From: JAWLFI01 sp041685645
GTDB lineage: Bacteria; Bacteroidota; Bacteroidia; Chitinophagales; Saprospiraceae
Reading direction: 5' to 3'
DNA length: 5,666 nt
Assembly (NCBI GenBank): GCA_041685645.1
Contig: JAWLFI010000160.1
Span: 1 to 5,666 of the forward strand
How positions within the stretch are numbered: the first letter of the stretch is position 1; each line of letters begins with the position of its first letter. A program made the translations under genes and the position numbers. Under the pieces are notes generated by a model. The model was given only the letters and a program-made list of their open reading frames with translations, did not search any database and had not been told where the DNA came from. Of the stretch, positions 1-5,666 are shown piece by piece.

Positions 1-216
1 ATGATACTCTGCGATGGTGGTCATGAGGCCCGGGGATTCACCGGGCAAACCCGGGCCGGGAGAAATAATCAATGCGTCGAAAGGAGGCTGAGAACGCAGT
101 ATCGCCATACTTTTCTCCGGAAAGCAAATATCGAGTTGAATATCGCCCCAAGAGCGGAGGGATTCGACCAAATTATAAGTAAATGAATCCCGATTATCGA
201 TTAAAAGCAGTCGCAT
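1..216 (-). CDS. pabA/trpG: Glutamine amidotransferase, PabA/TrpG type (component II), N-terminal fragment
   Basis: Reading leftward from an ATG at 216-214 gives 72 codons without a stop to the window edge, so the 3' part is missing. The start of the protein is the hallmark N-terminus of the class I glutamine amidotransferase that feeds ammonia to chorismate enzymes: LLIDNRDSFTYNL at residues 3-16 and IISPGPGLPGESPG at 50-63, the second forming the oxyanion-hole loop. In the family this subunit hydrolyses glutamine and passes ammonia to PabB (4-amino-4-deoxychorismate, folate) or TrpE (anthranilate, tryptophan); some bacteria use one protein for both. The catalytic Cys (GxCLGxQ) and the His/Glu pair would lie beyond position 1, so activity cannot be confirmed. 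The start lies 23 bp inside the end of holA, which suggests translational coupling; only a weak GGTGA precedes the ATG. No trp genes are visible nearby, which slightly favours a PabA-like role, but the two cannot be separated here. Confidence 0.88.
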   Translation of the reverse strand, partial: MRLLLIDNRDSFTYNLVESLRSWGDIQLDICFPEKSMAILRSQPPFDALIISPGPGLPGESPGLMTTIAEYH

Positions 217-1243
217 GTTCACCAGCCTGATAAATCAAAAAAATAAGTTCTTTAGTCAATTCTTCCATGGATGTTTTATTTCCAAGTCCGCCTTTCGACT
301 TGAGGTCATATTCATACAAAAGTCGAAGGACCACTCTCAATTGGTCCTTATTATAGGCCTTGGCTGCGCGCTCGTATTCTCTAAAAATAAAGGAGCTATA
401 CACGCCGATGGCTTTTTGCTGATCGCGAGGTGATTGCCCTTTCATTCCATGCAGGGCGTAAATTTTACTAAAATAAACGTATAGGCTGGCTGTGATCAAC
501 GGGAGGGGATGGTCCTTGCTGTTGGCAGCAAAATAAAAGGCCATTTTCATCGCCAAATCAGCCTTGCGATAGGAAAAGGCTTTTTGCAATTCGAATACAT
601 TGTAGTCTTTGGATATTCCGATATACTTTTGAATATCAGTCTGACTAACGGAGTTTCCCCTGGGTAAATTGAGAACTATTTTATCCAGTTCGTTGGCGAC
701 TTTACTGAGTTGGGTGCCGAGATATTCCGCGATCAGTTCAGCTTCCTTGGCTTCAATTGTCAATCCGGCTACTTTGAGGTAGTTTTCAATCCATCTGGGC
801 ATTTCGTTGTCATACACTCTCTTACTGGTGTAGAAGACCGCTTTTTCCTTTAGGAGTTTTGCTACTTTGAGACGGCCATCGATGGTTTTATTTTTGTAGC
901 AAATCACCAGCACTGTGGATGGAGATGGCCGCTCCACGTATCTTTCAAGATCGGCAAAGCGGTCCATACTTTGCGCCTCTCTGAGAATCACCAATTGGCG
1001 TTCAGCCATCATCGGCATGCGCTGCGCCGCATCAATGACGTCTTGTGGCCGGGCGTCTTTTCCGTAAAAAATAGATTGATTAAAATCTCTTTCTTCATCG
1101 CGAAGCAGGTGGCGGCGCAATAATTCGTCAATGCGATCGATATAGAATGGCTCATCGCCCTGGAGAAAATATATCGGGGCGATATTTCCGGATTTAACCT
1201 CCCGGTTAATTTCATTCAAACTTGGGCCAGTATTCTTTGCCAT
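194..1243 (-). CDS. holA: DNA polymerase III delta subunit (clamp-loader subunit, HolA/YqeN family)
   Basis: The 349-residue protein has the usual length of the clamp-loader delta subunit, which binds and opens the beta sliding clamp so that the gamma/tau complex can load it at primed DNA. The clearest signature is the N-terminal segment IAPIYFLQGDEPFYID at residues 21-36, the degenerate P-loop region of HolA; as known for delta, it lacks a real GK[ST] Walker A motif. Residues 85-117 (VILREAQ, then VLVICYK) match the AAA+-like core. Residues 165-192 (AELIAEYLG, ELDKIVLNL) match the family's middle domain, and GISKDYNVFELQKAF at 209-223 leads into the helical collar domain that joins the clamp-loader pentamer. 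The start lies 11 bp after the hemH stop, leaving no room for a longer form. No strong Shine-Dalgarno precedes it. Its end overlaps the next leftward gene by 23 bp. It is probably cotranscribed with hemH, without a functional link. Overall similarity to E. coli HolA is expected to be low, but the assignment is firm. Confidence 0.93.
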   Translation of the reverse strand: MAKNTGPSLNEINREVKSGNIAPIYFLQGDEPFYIDRIDELLRRHLLRDEERDFNQSIFYGKDARPQDVIDAAQRMPMMAERQLVILREAQSMDRFADLERYVERPSPSTVLVICYKNKTIDGRLKVAKLLKEKAVFYTSKRVYDNEMPRWIENYLKVAGLTIEAKEAELIAEYLGTQLSKVANELDKIVLNLPRGNSVSQTDIQKYIGISKDYNVFELQKAFSYRKADLAMKMAFYFAANSKDHPLPLITASLYVYFSKIYALHGMKGQSPRDQQKAIGVYSSFIFREYERAAKAYNKDQLRVVLRLLYEYDLKSKGGLGNKTSMEELTKELIFLIYQAGEHATAFNR

Positions 1244-1254
1244 TCCGCGTATAA

Positions 1255-2301
1255 TTATCTCAGGCTGGGCTCTCTATCCTTCAACATTCTCACGATGGTA
1301 TCTGCCCATTCATCCTTATCATTTAACGAAGGTACTAAATCCAATTGTTCCCCTCCGAGTTCCATAAACTCTTCTTTATATTCTACGCCAATTTCAATGG
1401 AAGTTTCGAGGCAATCGGCTACAAAAGCGGGACAAAAGACGAGAATTTTTCGATCTCCTTTTTCATATCGCTCTTCCAGGACCTTGGAGGTATATGGCTG
1501 AAGCCATGCTTCCGGTCCCAGACGTGACTGATAAGAGATGGTGAATTGATCTCGAGTGAGCTCTAGCTCTTTTGCAATGGCGAAGGCCGTGGCATGGCAT
1601 TGCGCACTGTAACAGTTTTTATTTTTCGCGTGCCATTTCTGGCAACAAATGCCATTCGCCTGACAATAGTTGCCGGGGTCAGCCGACTTCACCTGAGATT
1701 GAGGGATACCGTGGAAGGAGAATATGATATGATCATAGTCTTCTAGATTGTATTGTTCTCTGCCATTATTGGCAAAGACTTGAATCATGTCTTCATCGAC
1801 CGGATAGGATTGTATCCAGGAGATTTCAGGGATGACCCATTCCTTCTTGAGCACATCCATAACTTCTTCGAAAATTGAGCCCGTAGTGGCTGAAGCGTAT
1901 TGAGGAAAAAGTGGAAAGATGACAATTCTATCGAGATCCGCTTTGAGCATTTCTCTCATTCCGCTTTCTATGGAGGGCTTTTGGTATCTCATCGCCAATT
2001 TCACCATCACATCAGATCCGAGGCGCTGCTGGACCTTTTCAACGAGGTTTTCGCCATAAATTTTGAGTGGGGATCCCTCTTCCGTCCAGACCATTTTATA
2101 TATTTTAGAAGAAGGGCCCGACCGAAAAGGGGCAATGATTCCCTGAACGAGAAGCTGCCTGGCAAGCCAGGGGTAGGTAATGACTCGCCGATCTGTGAGA
2201 AACTCTCTCAAATATCTGTACACTGCGCCACGGGTTGGCGCATCCGGCGTGCCCAAATTGACGATAAGAACCCCTGTTTTTATATCTTTGTGCTTATTCA
2301 T
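1255..2301 (-). CDS. hemH: Ferrochelatase
   Basis: This 348-residue protein inserts ferrous iron into a porphyrin: protoporphyrin IX in the classical haem pathway, or coproporphyrin III if the host uses the coproporphyrin route. Family landmarks are complete: VLIVNLGTPDAPT at 11-23, YLREFLTDRRVI at 30-41, FPLFPQYASATTGS at 129-142, SFHGIP at 195-200 with the catalytic His197, YQSRLGPEAWLQPY at 257-270 with the conserved Glu264, and CPAFVADCLET at 290-300. Between the catalytic His and Glu lies a cysteine-rich insert (Cys213, 219, 220, 230, 235). E. coli HemH has no such cluster, but it is common in Bacteroidota homologues as I recall them. Internal cysteines of this kind bind a [2Fe-2S] cluster in some bacterial ferrochelatases, so the same is possible here. 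The intact VADCLETSIEI C-terminus argues against truncation. It is the first gene of the leftward cluster, 11 bp before holA, and is divergent from surE. The start at 2301 has no clear Shine-Dalgarno. Confidence 0.97.
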   Translation of the reverse strand: MNKHKDIKTGVLIVNLGTPDAPTRGAVYRYLREFLTDRRVITYPWLARQLLVQGIIAPFRSGPSSKIYKMVWTEEGSPLKIYGENLVEKVQQRLGSDVMVKLAMRYQKPSIESGMREMLKADLDRIVIFPLFPQYASATTGSIFEEVMDVLKKEWVIPEISWIQSYPVDEDMIQVFANNGREQYNLEDYDHIIFSFHGIPQSQVKSADPGNYCQANGICCQKWHAKNKNCYSAQCHATAFAIAKELELTRDQFTISYQSRLGPEAWLQPYTSKVLEERYEKGDRKILVFCPAFVADCLETSIEIGVEYKEEFMELGGEQLDLVPSLNDKDEWADTIVRMLKDREPSLR

Positions 2302-2409
2302 GATGTTGTTTTGTCCAGCGATAATGATATGTTATGAATAAAAAAATGATCTAATTGTTTAGGTCAGCGAATGTAACACAAGTTCGGCACAGAGTATAAG
2401 AAAAATCCA
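2302..2409. promoter_or_regulatory. Divergent intergenic region carrying the hemH and surE promoters
   Basis: The 108 bp between the divergent starts of hemH and surE is AT-rich and must hold promoters for both clusters. Bacteroidota sigma factors recognise roughly TTG / TAnnTTTG. For surE, the best visible match is TTG at 2355-2357 with a degenerate box CAAGTTCG at 2379-2386, about 21 bp apart and 23 bp before the ATG. For hemH, the best box on the minus strand is TACATTCG at 2375-2368 (one mismatch to TAnnTTTG), with no good TTG element at the usual distance. These boxes are only suggestions. A TATAAG at 2395-2400 resembles a sigma-70 -10 box but would leave almost no leader before surE. 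I see no convincing operator or riboswitch. Confidence 0.4.
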
Positions 2410-3192
2410 ATGTCAAAAAAAAGGCCTTTAATTTTAGTCACTAATGATGATGGGATGTTCGCCCCGGGCATAAAAGCACTGGTGGAAGTCGCCAGAGAGT
2501 TTGGAGAAGTCGTTGTGGTGGCTCCCAACTCTCCTCAGTCAGCCATGGGGCATGCCGTCACTTTAGAGGATCCCATTCGGATCAATCGAGTAGATGCTTT
2601 TGATGGTTTAGAAGCCTATGAATGCAGCGGAACACCAGTAGATTGCGTGAAATTAGCCAAGTATAAGGTGCTCAATGGCCGAACCATAGATTTGTGCGTC
2701 AGCGGAGTGAATCACGGGTCCAATGCTTCTGTAAATATCATTTACAGCGGGACAATTTCCGCTGCCATGGAAGCTTCATTGGACAATATCCCTTCCATAG
2801 GATTTTCGCTGCTCAATTATTCATTTGATGCTGATTTCCGTCCGGCGAAAGTAGTAGCGAGAAAAATCATTTCATCTGTCATTGAAAATCCATTGCGCGA
2901 CACCCGACTGCTGAACGTTAACATTCCCAATGTTTCACTGGACCAATTGAAGGGAATCAAGGTTTGTCGCCAGGCAGATGGTCGCTGGGTTGAAGAGTTT
3001 CAGGAAGGAGAAGATCCCAGAGGACAAAAATACTATTGGTTGACGGGGCGTTTTATCATTGAGGATGTGAAAGTCGGAACAGATATTCATGCTCTGGATA
3101 ATCATTACGTTTCCGTGGTGCCCAGCGGACACGATCTCACAATTTACCCTGCGATAGAGAGCAACAGTGTTTTAGAAAAAATCAGACTATAA
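2410..3192 (+). CDS. surE: 5'/3'-nucleotidase SurE (stationary-phase survival protein)
   Basis: The 260-residue protein is close to the length of E. coli SurE. The family is a metal-dependent cytosolic phosphatase acting on nucleoside 5'- and 3'-monophosphates, and in some species on short polyphosphate, linked to stress and stationary-phase survival. The metal site is complete: ILVTNDDG at 8-15 supplies Asp13 and Asp14, APNSPQSAMGHAVT at 38-51 supplies Ser44, and CVSGVNHGSN at 96-105 supplies Asn101. Other signatures are CSGTPVDCVKLA at 72-83 and YSGTISAAMEAS at 112-123. The C-terminal TDIHALDNHYVSVVP at 224-238 matches the conserved dimerisation and swapping region. The ATG at 2410 is chosen because the core motif begins seven residues later, as in homologues; the sequence before it is A-rich with no Shine-Dalgarno, which is normal in Bacteroidota. 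It is the first gene of a tight rightward cluster and its stop is 2 bp from the next start. Confidence 0.97.
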   Translation: MSKKRPLILVTNDDGMFAPGIKALVEVAREFGEVVVVAPNSPQSAMGHAVTLEDPIRINRVDAFDGLEAYECSGTPVDCVKLAKYKVLNGRTIDLCVSGVNHGSNASVNIIYSGTISAAMEASLDNIPSIGFSLLNYSFDADFRPAKVVARKIISSVIENPLRDTRLLNVNIPNVSLDQLKGIKVCRQADGRWVEEFQEGEDPRGQKYYWLTGRFIIEDVKVGTDIHALDNHYVSVVPSGHDLTIYPAIESNSVLEKIRL

Positions 3193-3194
3193 CT

Positions 3195-3506
3195 ATGAAA
3201 AGATACAGTAGTGGAACGATAGGAAAAGGAATACTCATTGGAGCCTTTGTGCCTTTCGCCGGATATTTACTGGCATATGGCGTCTTCGATTTTCTGGGTC
3301 GAATGTCGGAAAGCGGTGGGTTTTTGGAGTACAGCTCGGATTTTAGGCCTCGAACGATCGCATTAGTTGGTTTAATGTTTAACTTAATTCCCTTTCACTA
3401 TTACATTCGCGAAGGAGAAACGCGCACAGTGAGGGGAGTCGTGGTTCCTACACTAGTTTATGCATTTATTTGGTTTTTCTACTTTCGCGATTCAATATTT
3501 AGTTAA
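3195..3506 (+). CDS. Small three-segment membrane protein of unknown function between surE and lpxB
   Basis: I do not recognise a named family. The 103-residue product is strongly hydrophobic, with likely membrane segments near residues 12-34, 54-70 and 80-97. Basic residues at the N-terminus (Lys2, Arg3, Lys11) and in the second loop (Arg72, Arg77, Arg80) put the N-terminus inside by the positive-inside rule. The acidic and polar loop 36-53 (Glu39, Glu45, Asp49) and the C-terminus would then face the periplasm. There is no signal-peptide cleavage site, lipobox or catalytic motif. It is very probably a real gene: it fills the space between two conserved genes exactly, starting 2 bp after the surE stop and ending in TAATG, where its stop shares one base with the lpxB start. 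That arrangement suggests coupled translation with lpxB and perhaps a role in the envelope or lipid A, but this is inference from position only. Similar small membrane proteins at this spot in other Bacteroidota are my recollection, not something tested here. Confidence 0.85.
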   Translation: MKRYSSGTIGKGILIGAFVPFAGYLLAYGVFDFLGRMSESGGFLEYSSDFRPRTIALVGLMFNLIPFHYYIREGETRTVRGVVVPTLVYAFIWFFYFRDSIFS

Positions 3507-4639
3507 TGAAATACTACCTCATAGCCGGAGAGCCCTCCGGAGACCTACACGGCAGTAAACTGATAGAATCGCTTACAGATCAGGACAAATCGGCCATTTT
3601 TAGGTTTTGGGGCGGCAACTTAATGGCCGGTGCTTCCGGTGAATCGCCGGTCACTCACCTCAATGAACTGAGCTATATGGGATTTGGTGAGGTCATCATG
3701 CATCTTCCACAAATCCTCTCCAATTTTAAAAGATGCAAAAAAGACATTTTGGCATGGAAACCCGATGTCATTATTTTCATCGATTTTCCGGGGTTTAATC
3801 TCAGAATTGCGGATTGGGCGCATCGAAAGGGATTCTCCACATTTTATTACATTGCTCCGCAAGCCTGGGCCTGGAAAAAAGGTCGCATAAAAAAAATGAA
3901 GCGGGCTATAGATCATTTGTTTGTCATCCTTCCCTTTGAACGAGACTTTTTCCAAAACAACGGGGTGAAGGACGTCCATTACTATGGACACCCTCTATTA
4001 GATGTTGTGGATAAGAATCAGGAACTACCGGAAAGAGGAGAGATCCAAAACATTGCCCTGCTGCCGGGAAGCAGAGTACAGGAAATTAAGAAAATTTTGC
4101 CAGTTTTATTGGAAGTTGCGGCCCTTCGAAGTCATCAAAGTTTTCAAATTGCGACAGTCCAAAATATAGAACGGGAAGTTTACACGGCCATAATTGAATC
4201 CAGCACAGCCAAAAACGCAACGCTATTTGAAGGAGGGGTGTCTAAGTTACTTCCCCGCTGCCAGGCAGCGATAGTGACTTCCGGGACCGCTACATTGGAA
4301 ACTGCACTGTATCACATTCCTCAGTTGGTGGTATATATTAGTTCATTTTTAAGCTATCAAATCGCCAAAAAAGTCATACAGGTGCCGTACATATCCCTGG
4401 TCAATTTGATTCTCGACAAGGAGGCCGTTCCCGAGCTGATCCAATCGGAATGTCGTCCCAAAATGATCAATCAAAAATTGGAAGATTTAGAGCAGAATCC
4501 CGAGACCCGCAAGCAATTGTCTGAAGACTACGAGACACTGAAAGCATTACTCGGAGAAGAAGGTGTAGCGGACAGAATTGCAGAGAGAATGATTGAAATC
4601 CTCCATTCTAAACCTATAGGAACAAGGCCTCATTTTTGA
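3506..4639 (+). CDS. lpxB: Lipid-A-disaccharide synthase
   Basis: The 377-residue glycosyltransferase (family GT19) joins UDP-2,3-diacylglucosamine to lipid X, giving the beta-1,6-linked disaccharide core of lipid A at the cytoplasmic face of the inner membrane. Its length matches E. coli LpxB. Signatures run the full length: LIAGEPSGDLHG at 5-16, ELSYMGFGEV at 54-63, DFPGFNLR at 93-100 (with the conserved Asp93), IAPQAWAWKKGR at 116-127, FVILPFE at 139-145, YYGHPLLD at 159-166, the nucleotide-sugar-binding LLPGSRVQEI at 185-194, TSGTATLETAL at 258-268, and SLVNLILDKEAVPELIQ at 297-313. The start is set by the TAATG overlap with the preceding gene; the second codon leads directly into the family N-terminus. 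No Shine-Dalgarno is visible, so translation probably depends on coupling to the upstream gene. It is the last gene of the surE cluster and is followed by a hairpin terminator. It shows that the host makes lipid A. Confidence 0.97.
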   Translation: MKYYLIAGEPSGDLHGSKLIESLTDQDKSAIFRFWGGNLMAGASGESPVTHLNELSYMGFGEVIMHLPQILSNFKRCKKDILAWKPDVIIFIDFPGFNLRIADWAHRKGFSTFYYIAPQAWAWKKGRIKKMKRAIDHLFVILPFERDFFQNNGVKDVHYYGHPLLDVVDKNQELPERGEIQNIALLPGSRVQEIKKILPVLLEVAALRSHQSFQIATVQNIEREVYTAIIESSTAKNATLFEGGVSKLLPRCQAAIVTSGTATLETALYHIPQLVVYISSFLSYQIAKKVIQVPYISLVNLILDKEAVPELIQSECRPKMINQKLEDLEQNPETRKQLSEDYETLKALLGEEGVADRIAERMIEILHSKPIGTRPHF

Positions 4640-4651
4640 GAAAAGAGTAAA

Positions 4652-4678
4652 CAGCCTGCCGGCATCATCGGCAGGCTG
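4652..4678. terminator. Bidirectional hairpin terminator between convergent lpxB and topA
   Basis: A perfect 10-bp inverted repeat, CAGCCTGCCG at 4652-4661 and CGGCAGGCTG at 4669-4678, encloses a 7-base loop and has seven G:C pairs. It fills most of the 43 bp between the stop codons of the convergent lpxB and topA genes. On the plus strand it is followed by a weak T-rich stretch (ATTATTTT at 4682-4689, running into the topA end). On the minus strand it is followed by TTTACTCTTTTCT. Position and symmetry fit a shared Rho-independent-type terminator serving both genes, although the T tracts are imperfect. Confidence 0.8.
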
Positions 4679-4682
4679 GTGA

Positions 4683-5666
4683 TTATTTTGAGGTCTTGGT
4701 ACTTGATTTTTTCTTTTTTGAAGTAGTTTTTTTCTTTTTCGCAGGCTTTTTGGTAGATTTTTTCGTCTTAAAGGCGGTTGGAATCTCTTTTTTAATGATT
4801 TTCTTCACATCCTCCAGGGTCAACTTTTCGGCTTCTTCCTGAGTCATTCTTTTCCCATCCTTCCCTTTGGGAAGTTTGACATTTTTCTTTTTAAATTTGA
4901 TGAAGGGGCCCCATCTTCCATTTTGCACGCTAATACTTTCCTCGTCCCAGCGGTGAATATAGCGTTCGGCTTCTTTCTTCTTCTTCGCCTCTACCATCTC
5001 CAGAGCGGTTGCGGCATCAATATCCTCCGGATTGATTTTCTTCGGTATGTTGACGTAGAGACCGTCCCACTTCAAAAAAGGACCGAAGCGCCCTTTGCCC
5101 CGAGTTATAGGCTTATCATCCAGGAAGGTAATCGGCTCCTCTTCTTTGAGCTTTTGCTCGATTAGTGGCAAGGCCTTTTTCATATCGATTTCCATGGGAT
5201 CCAGGTCTCTGGGAATGGAGACAAATTTGTCATCAAACTTTACGTAAGGACCATAACGACCAATATTGACGACCACATCTTCGCCTTTAAATTCACCAAT
5301 GGTCCTGGGTAGGGCAAACAGGTCTAATGCCTCATCCAATTCTATGGTTTCTATACTCTGTCCCTTTCTCAGATTGGCATATTGCGGTTTCTCTCCTTCC
5401 TCCAGTTCGTCGGGGGTCCCAATTTGAGCGACCGGACCATATTTCGCCATTCGAACGATCAAAGTTTTGCCACTTTTGGGATCTTTTCCCAATTCTCGTT
5501 CTCCCGAAAATCTATCGGCCTCATTTTCCGTTTTCTCTATCGTTTCATGAAAAGGCTTATAAAACTTTTCCAGCATTTTCTTCCAATTCAATTCACCTTC
5601 AGCGATGATATCAAATTGCTCTTCAATACCCGCAGTAAACGAGTAGTCCATTACTTCATCGAAATG
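4683..5666 (-). CDS. topA: DNA topoisomerase I, C-terminal fragment
   Basis: The leftward reading frame enters from the right edge without a start and gives 327 residues before its TAA. The in-frame Met at 5651 is internal, because HFDEV before it belongs to the same conserved block. The first part (HFDEVMDYSFTAGIEEQFD, then IAEGELNW, fragment residues 1-28) matches the end of the type IA topoisomerase core. Such enzymes relax negative supercoils through a single-strand break made by a Tyr that lies outside this window. Four topoisomerase C-terminal repeats follow, centred on MAKYGPVAQIG (73-83), IGRYGPYVKF (135-144), KGRFGPFLKW (191-200) and NGRWGPFIKF (249-258). Repeats of this type bind single-stranded DNA. 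No Cys4 zinc fingers of the E. coli type are present. The protein ends in a tail (300-327) with 15 lysines in 28 residues. Promoter and N-terminal catalytic domains are beyond the window. It converges on lpxB with a shared hairpin between them. Confidence 0.95.
   Translation of the reverse strand, partial: HFDEVMDYSFTAGIEEQFDIIAEGELNWKKMLEKFYKPFHETIEKTENEADRFSGERELGKDPKSGKTLIVRMAKYGPVAQIGTPDELEEGEKPQYANLRKGQSIETIELDEALDLFALPRTIGEFKGEDVVVNIGRYGPYVKFDDKFVSIPRDLDPMEIDMKKALPLIEQKLKEEEPITFLDDKPITRGKGRFGPFLKWDGLYVNIPKKINPEDIDAATALEMVEAKKKKEAERYIHRWDEESISVQNGRWGPFIKFKKKNVKLPKGKDGKRMTQEEAEKLTLEDVKKIIKKEIPTAFKTKKSTKKPAKKKKTTSKKKKSSTKTSK

Noticed and set aside
1..186. Rightward open frame of 61 codons at the left edge
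   Set aside because: It is antisense to the amidotransferase fragment, whose IDNRDSFTYNL and SPGPG motifs are unmistakable; the plus-strand product resembles nothing known.
1900..2337. Rightward open frame of 145 codons
   Set aside because: It lies almost entirely antisense to hemH, has a composition unlike a folded protein, and hemH motifs are continuous through the region.
2395..2400. TATAAG as a sigma-70 -10 box for surE
   Set aside because: It ends only 9 bp before the ATG, has no -35 partner at a sensible distance, and Bacteroidota use a different promoter consensus.
3620..3991. Leftward open frame of 123 codons
   Set aside because: It is antisense to the most conserved part of lpxB (MGFGEV to YYGHPLLD) and has no family features.
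4686..4769. Low-complexity A/T-rich stretch as a simple repeat or origin-like element
   Set aside because: It is fully explained by lysine codons of the topA tail; there are no DnaA-box-like motifs or iterons.
5327..5608. Rightward open frame of 93 codons
   Set aside because: It is the antisense shadow of the topA C-terminal region, Pro/Phe/Ser-rich because it mirrors Lys/Glu/Gly codons.
5649..5651. ATG taken as the start of a separate 322-residue protein
   Set aside because: The frame stays open to the window edge and the upstream codons (HFDEV) are part of the conserved topoisomerase I block, so this Met is internal.

Overview
The window looks like ordinary chromosomal core-genome DNA from a member of the Bacteroidota; class and genus cannot be fixed from it. 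The reasons are the Bacteroidota-style ferrochelatase with a cysteine-rich insert, the YqeN/HolA-type delta subunit, a topoisomerase I ending in GRxGPxxK repeats and a lysine-rich tail, the surE / small membrane protein / lpxB gene order, and the lack of Shine-Dalgarno sequences before nearly every start codon. LpxB shows a Gram-negative cell that makes lipid A. Coding density is high, G+C is moderate by eye, and there is no sign of mobile elements, CRISPR, RNA genes or recent transfer.

Layout. (1) Positions 1-2301 hold a leftward cluster read in the order hemH (ferrochelatase), holA (DNA polymerase III delta subunit), then a glutamine amidotransferase of the PabA/TrpG type whose 3' part lies beyond position 1. 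The first two are 11 bp apart and the last two overlap by 23 bp, so they are probably one transcript. (2) Positions 2302-2409 are a 108-bp divergent intergenic region that must carry both promoters. (3) Positions 2410-4639 hold a rightward cluster: surE (5'-nucleotidase), an unnamed 103-residue membrane protein with three predicted membrane segments, and lpxB (lipid-A-disaccharide synthase), with a 2-bp gap and then a 1-bp overlap. (4) Positions 4640-4682 contain a perfect 10-bp hairpin that fits a shared, bidirectional terminator. (5) From 4683 to the right edge runs, leftward, the C-terminal part of topA (DNA topoisomerase I).

The genes serve separate housekeeping roles: haem, replication, folate or tryptophan, nucleotide turnover, outer-membrane lipid A, and DNA supercoiling. 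The closest thing to an undescribed element is the small membrane protein between surE and lpxB. Its translation appears tied to lpxB, which hints at an envelope role, but nothing in the sequence states a function. I found no novel multi-gene system here.
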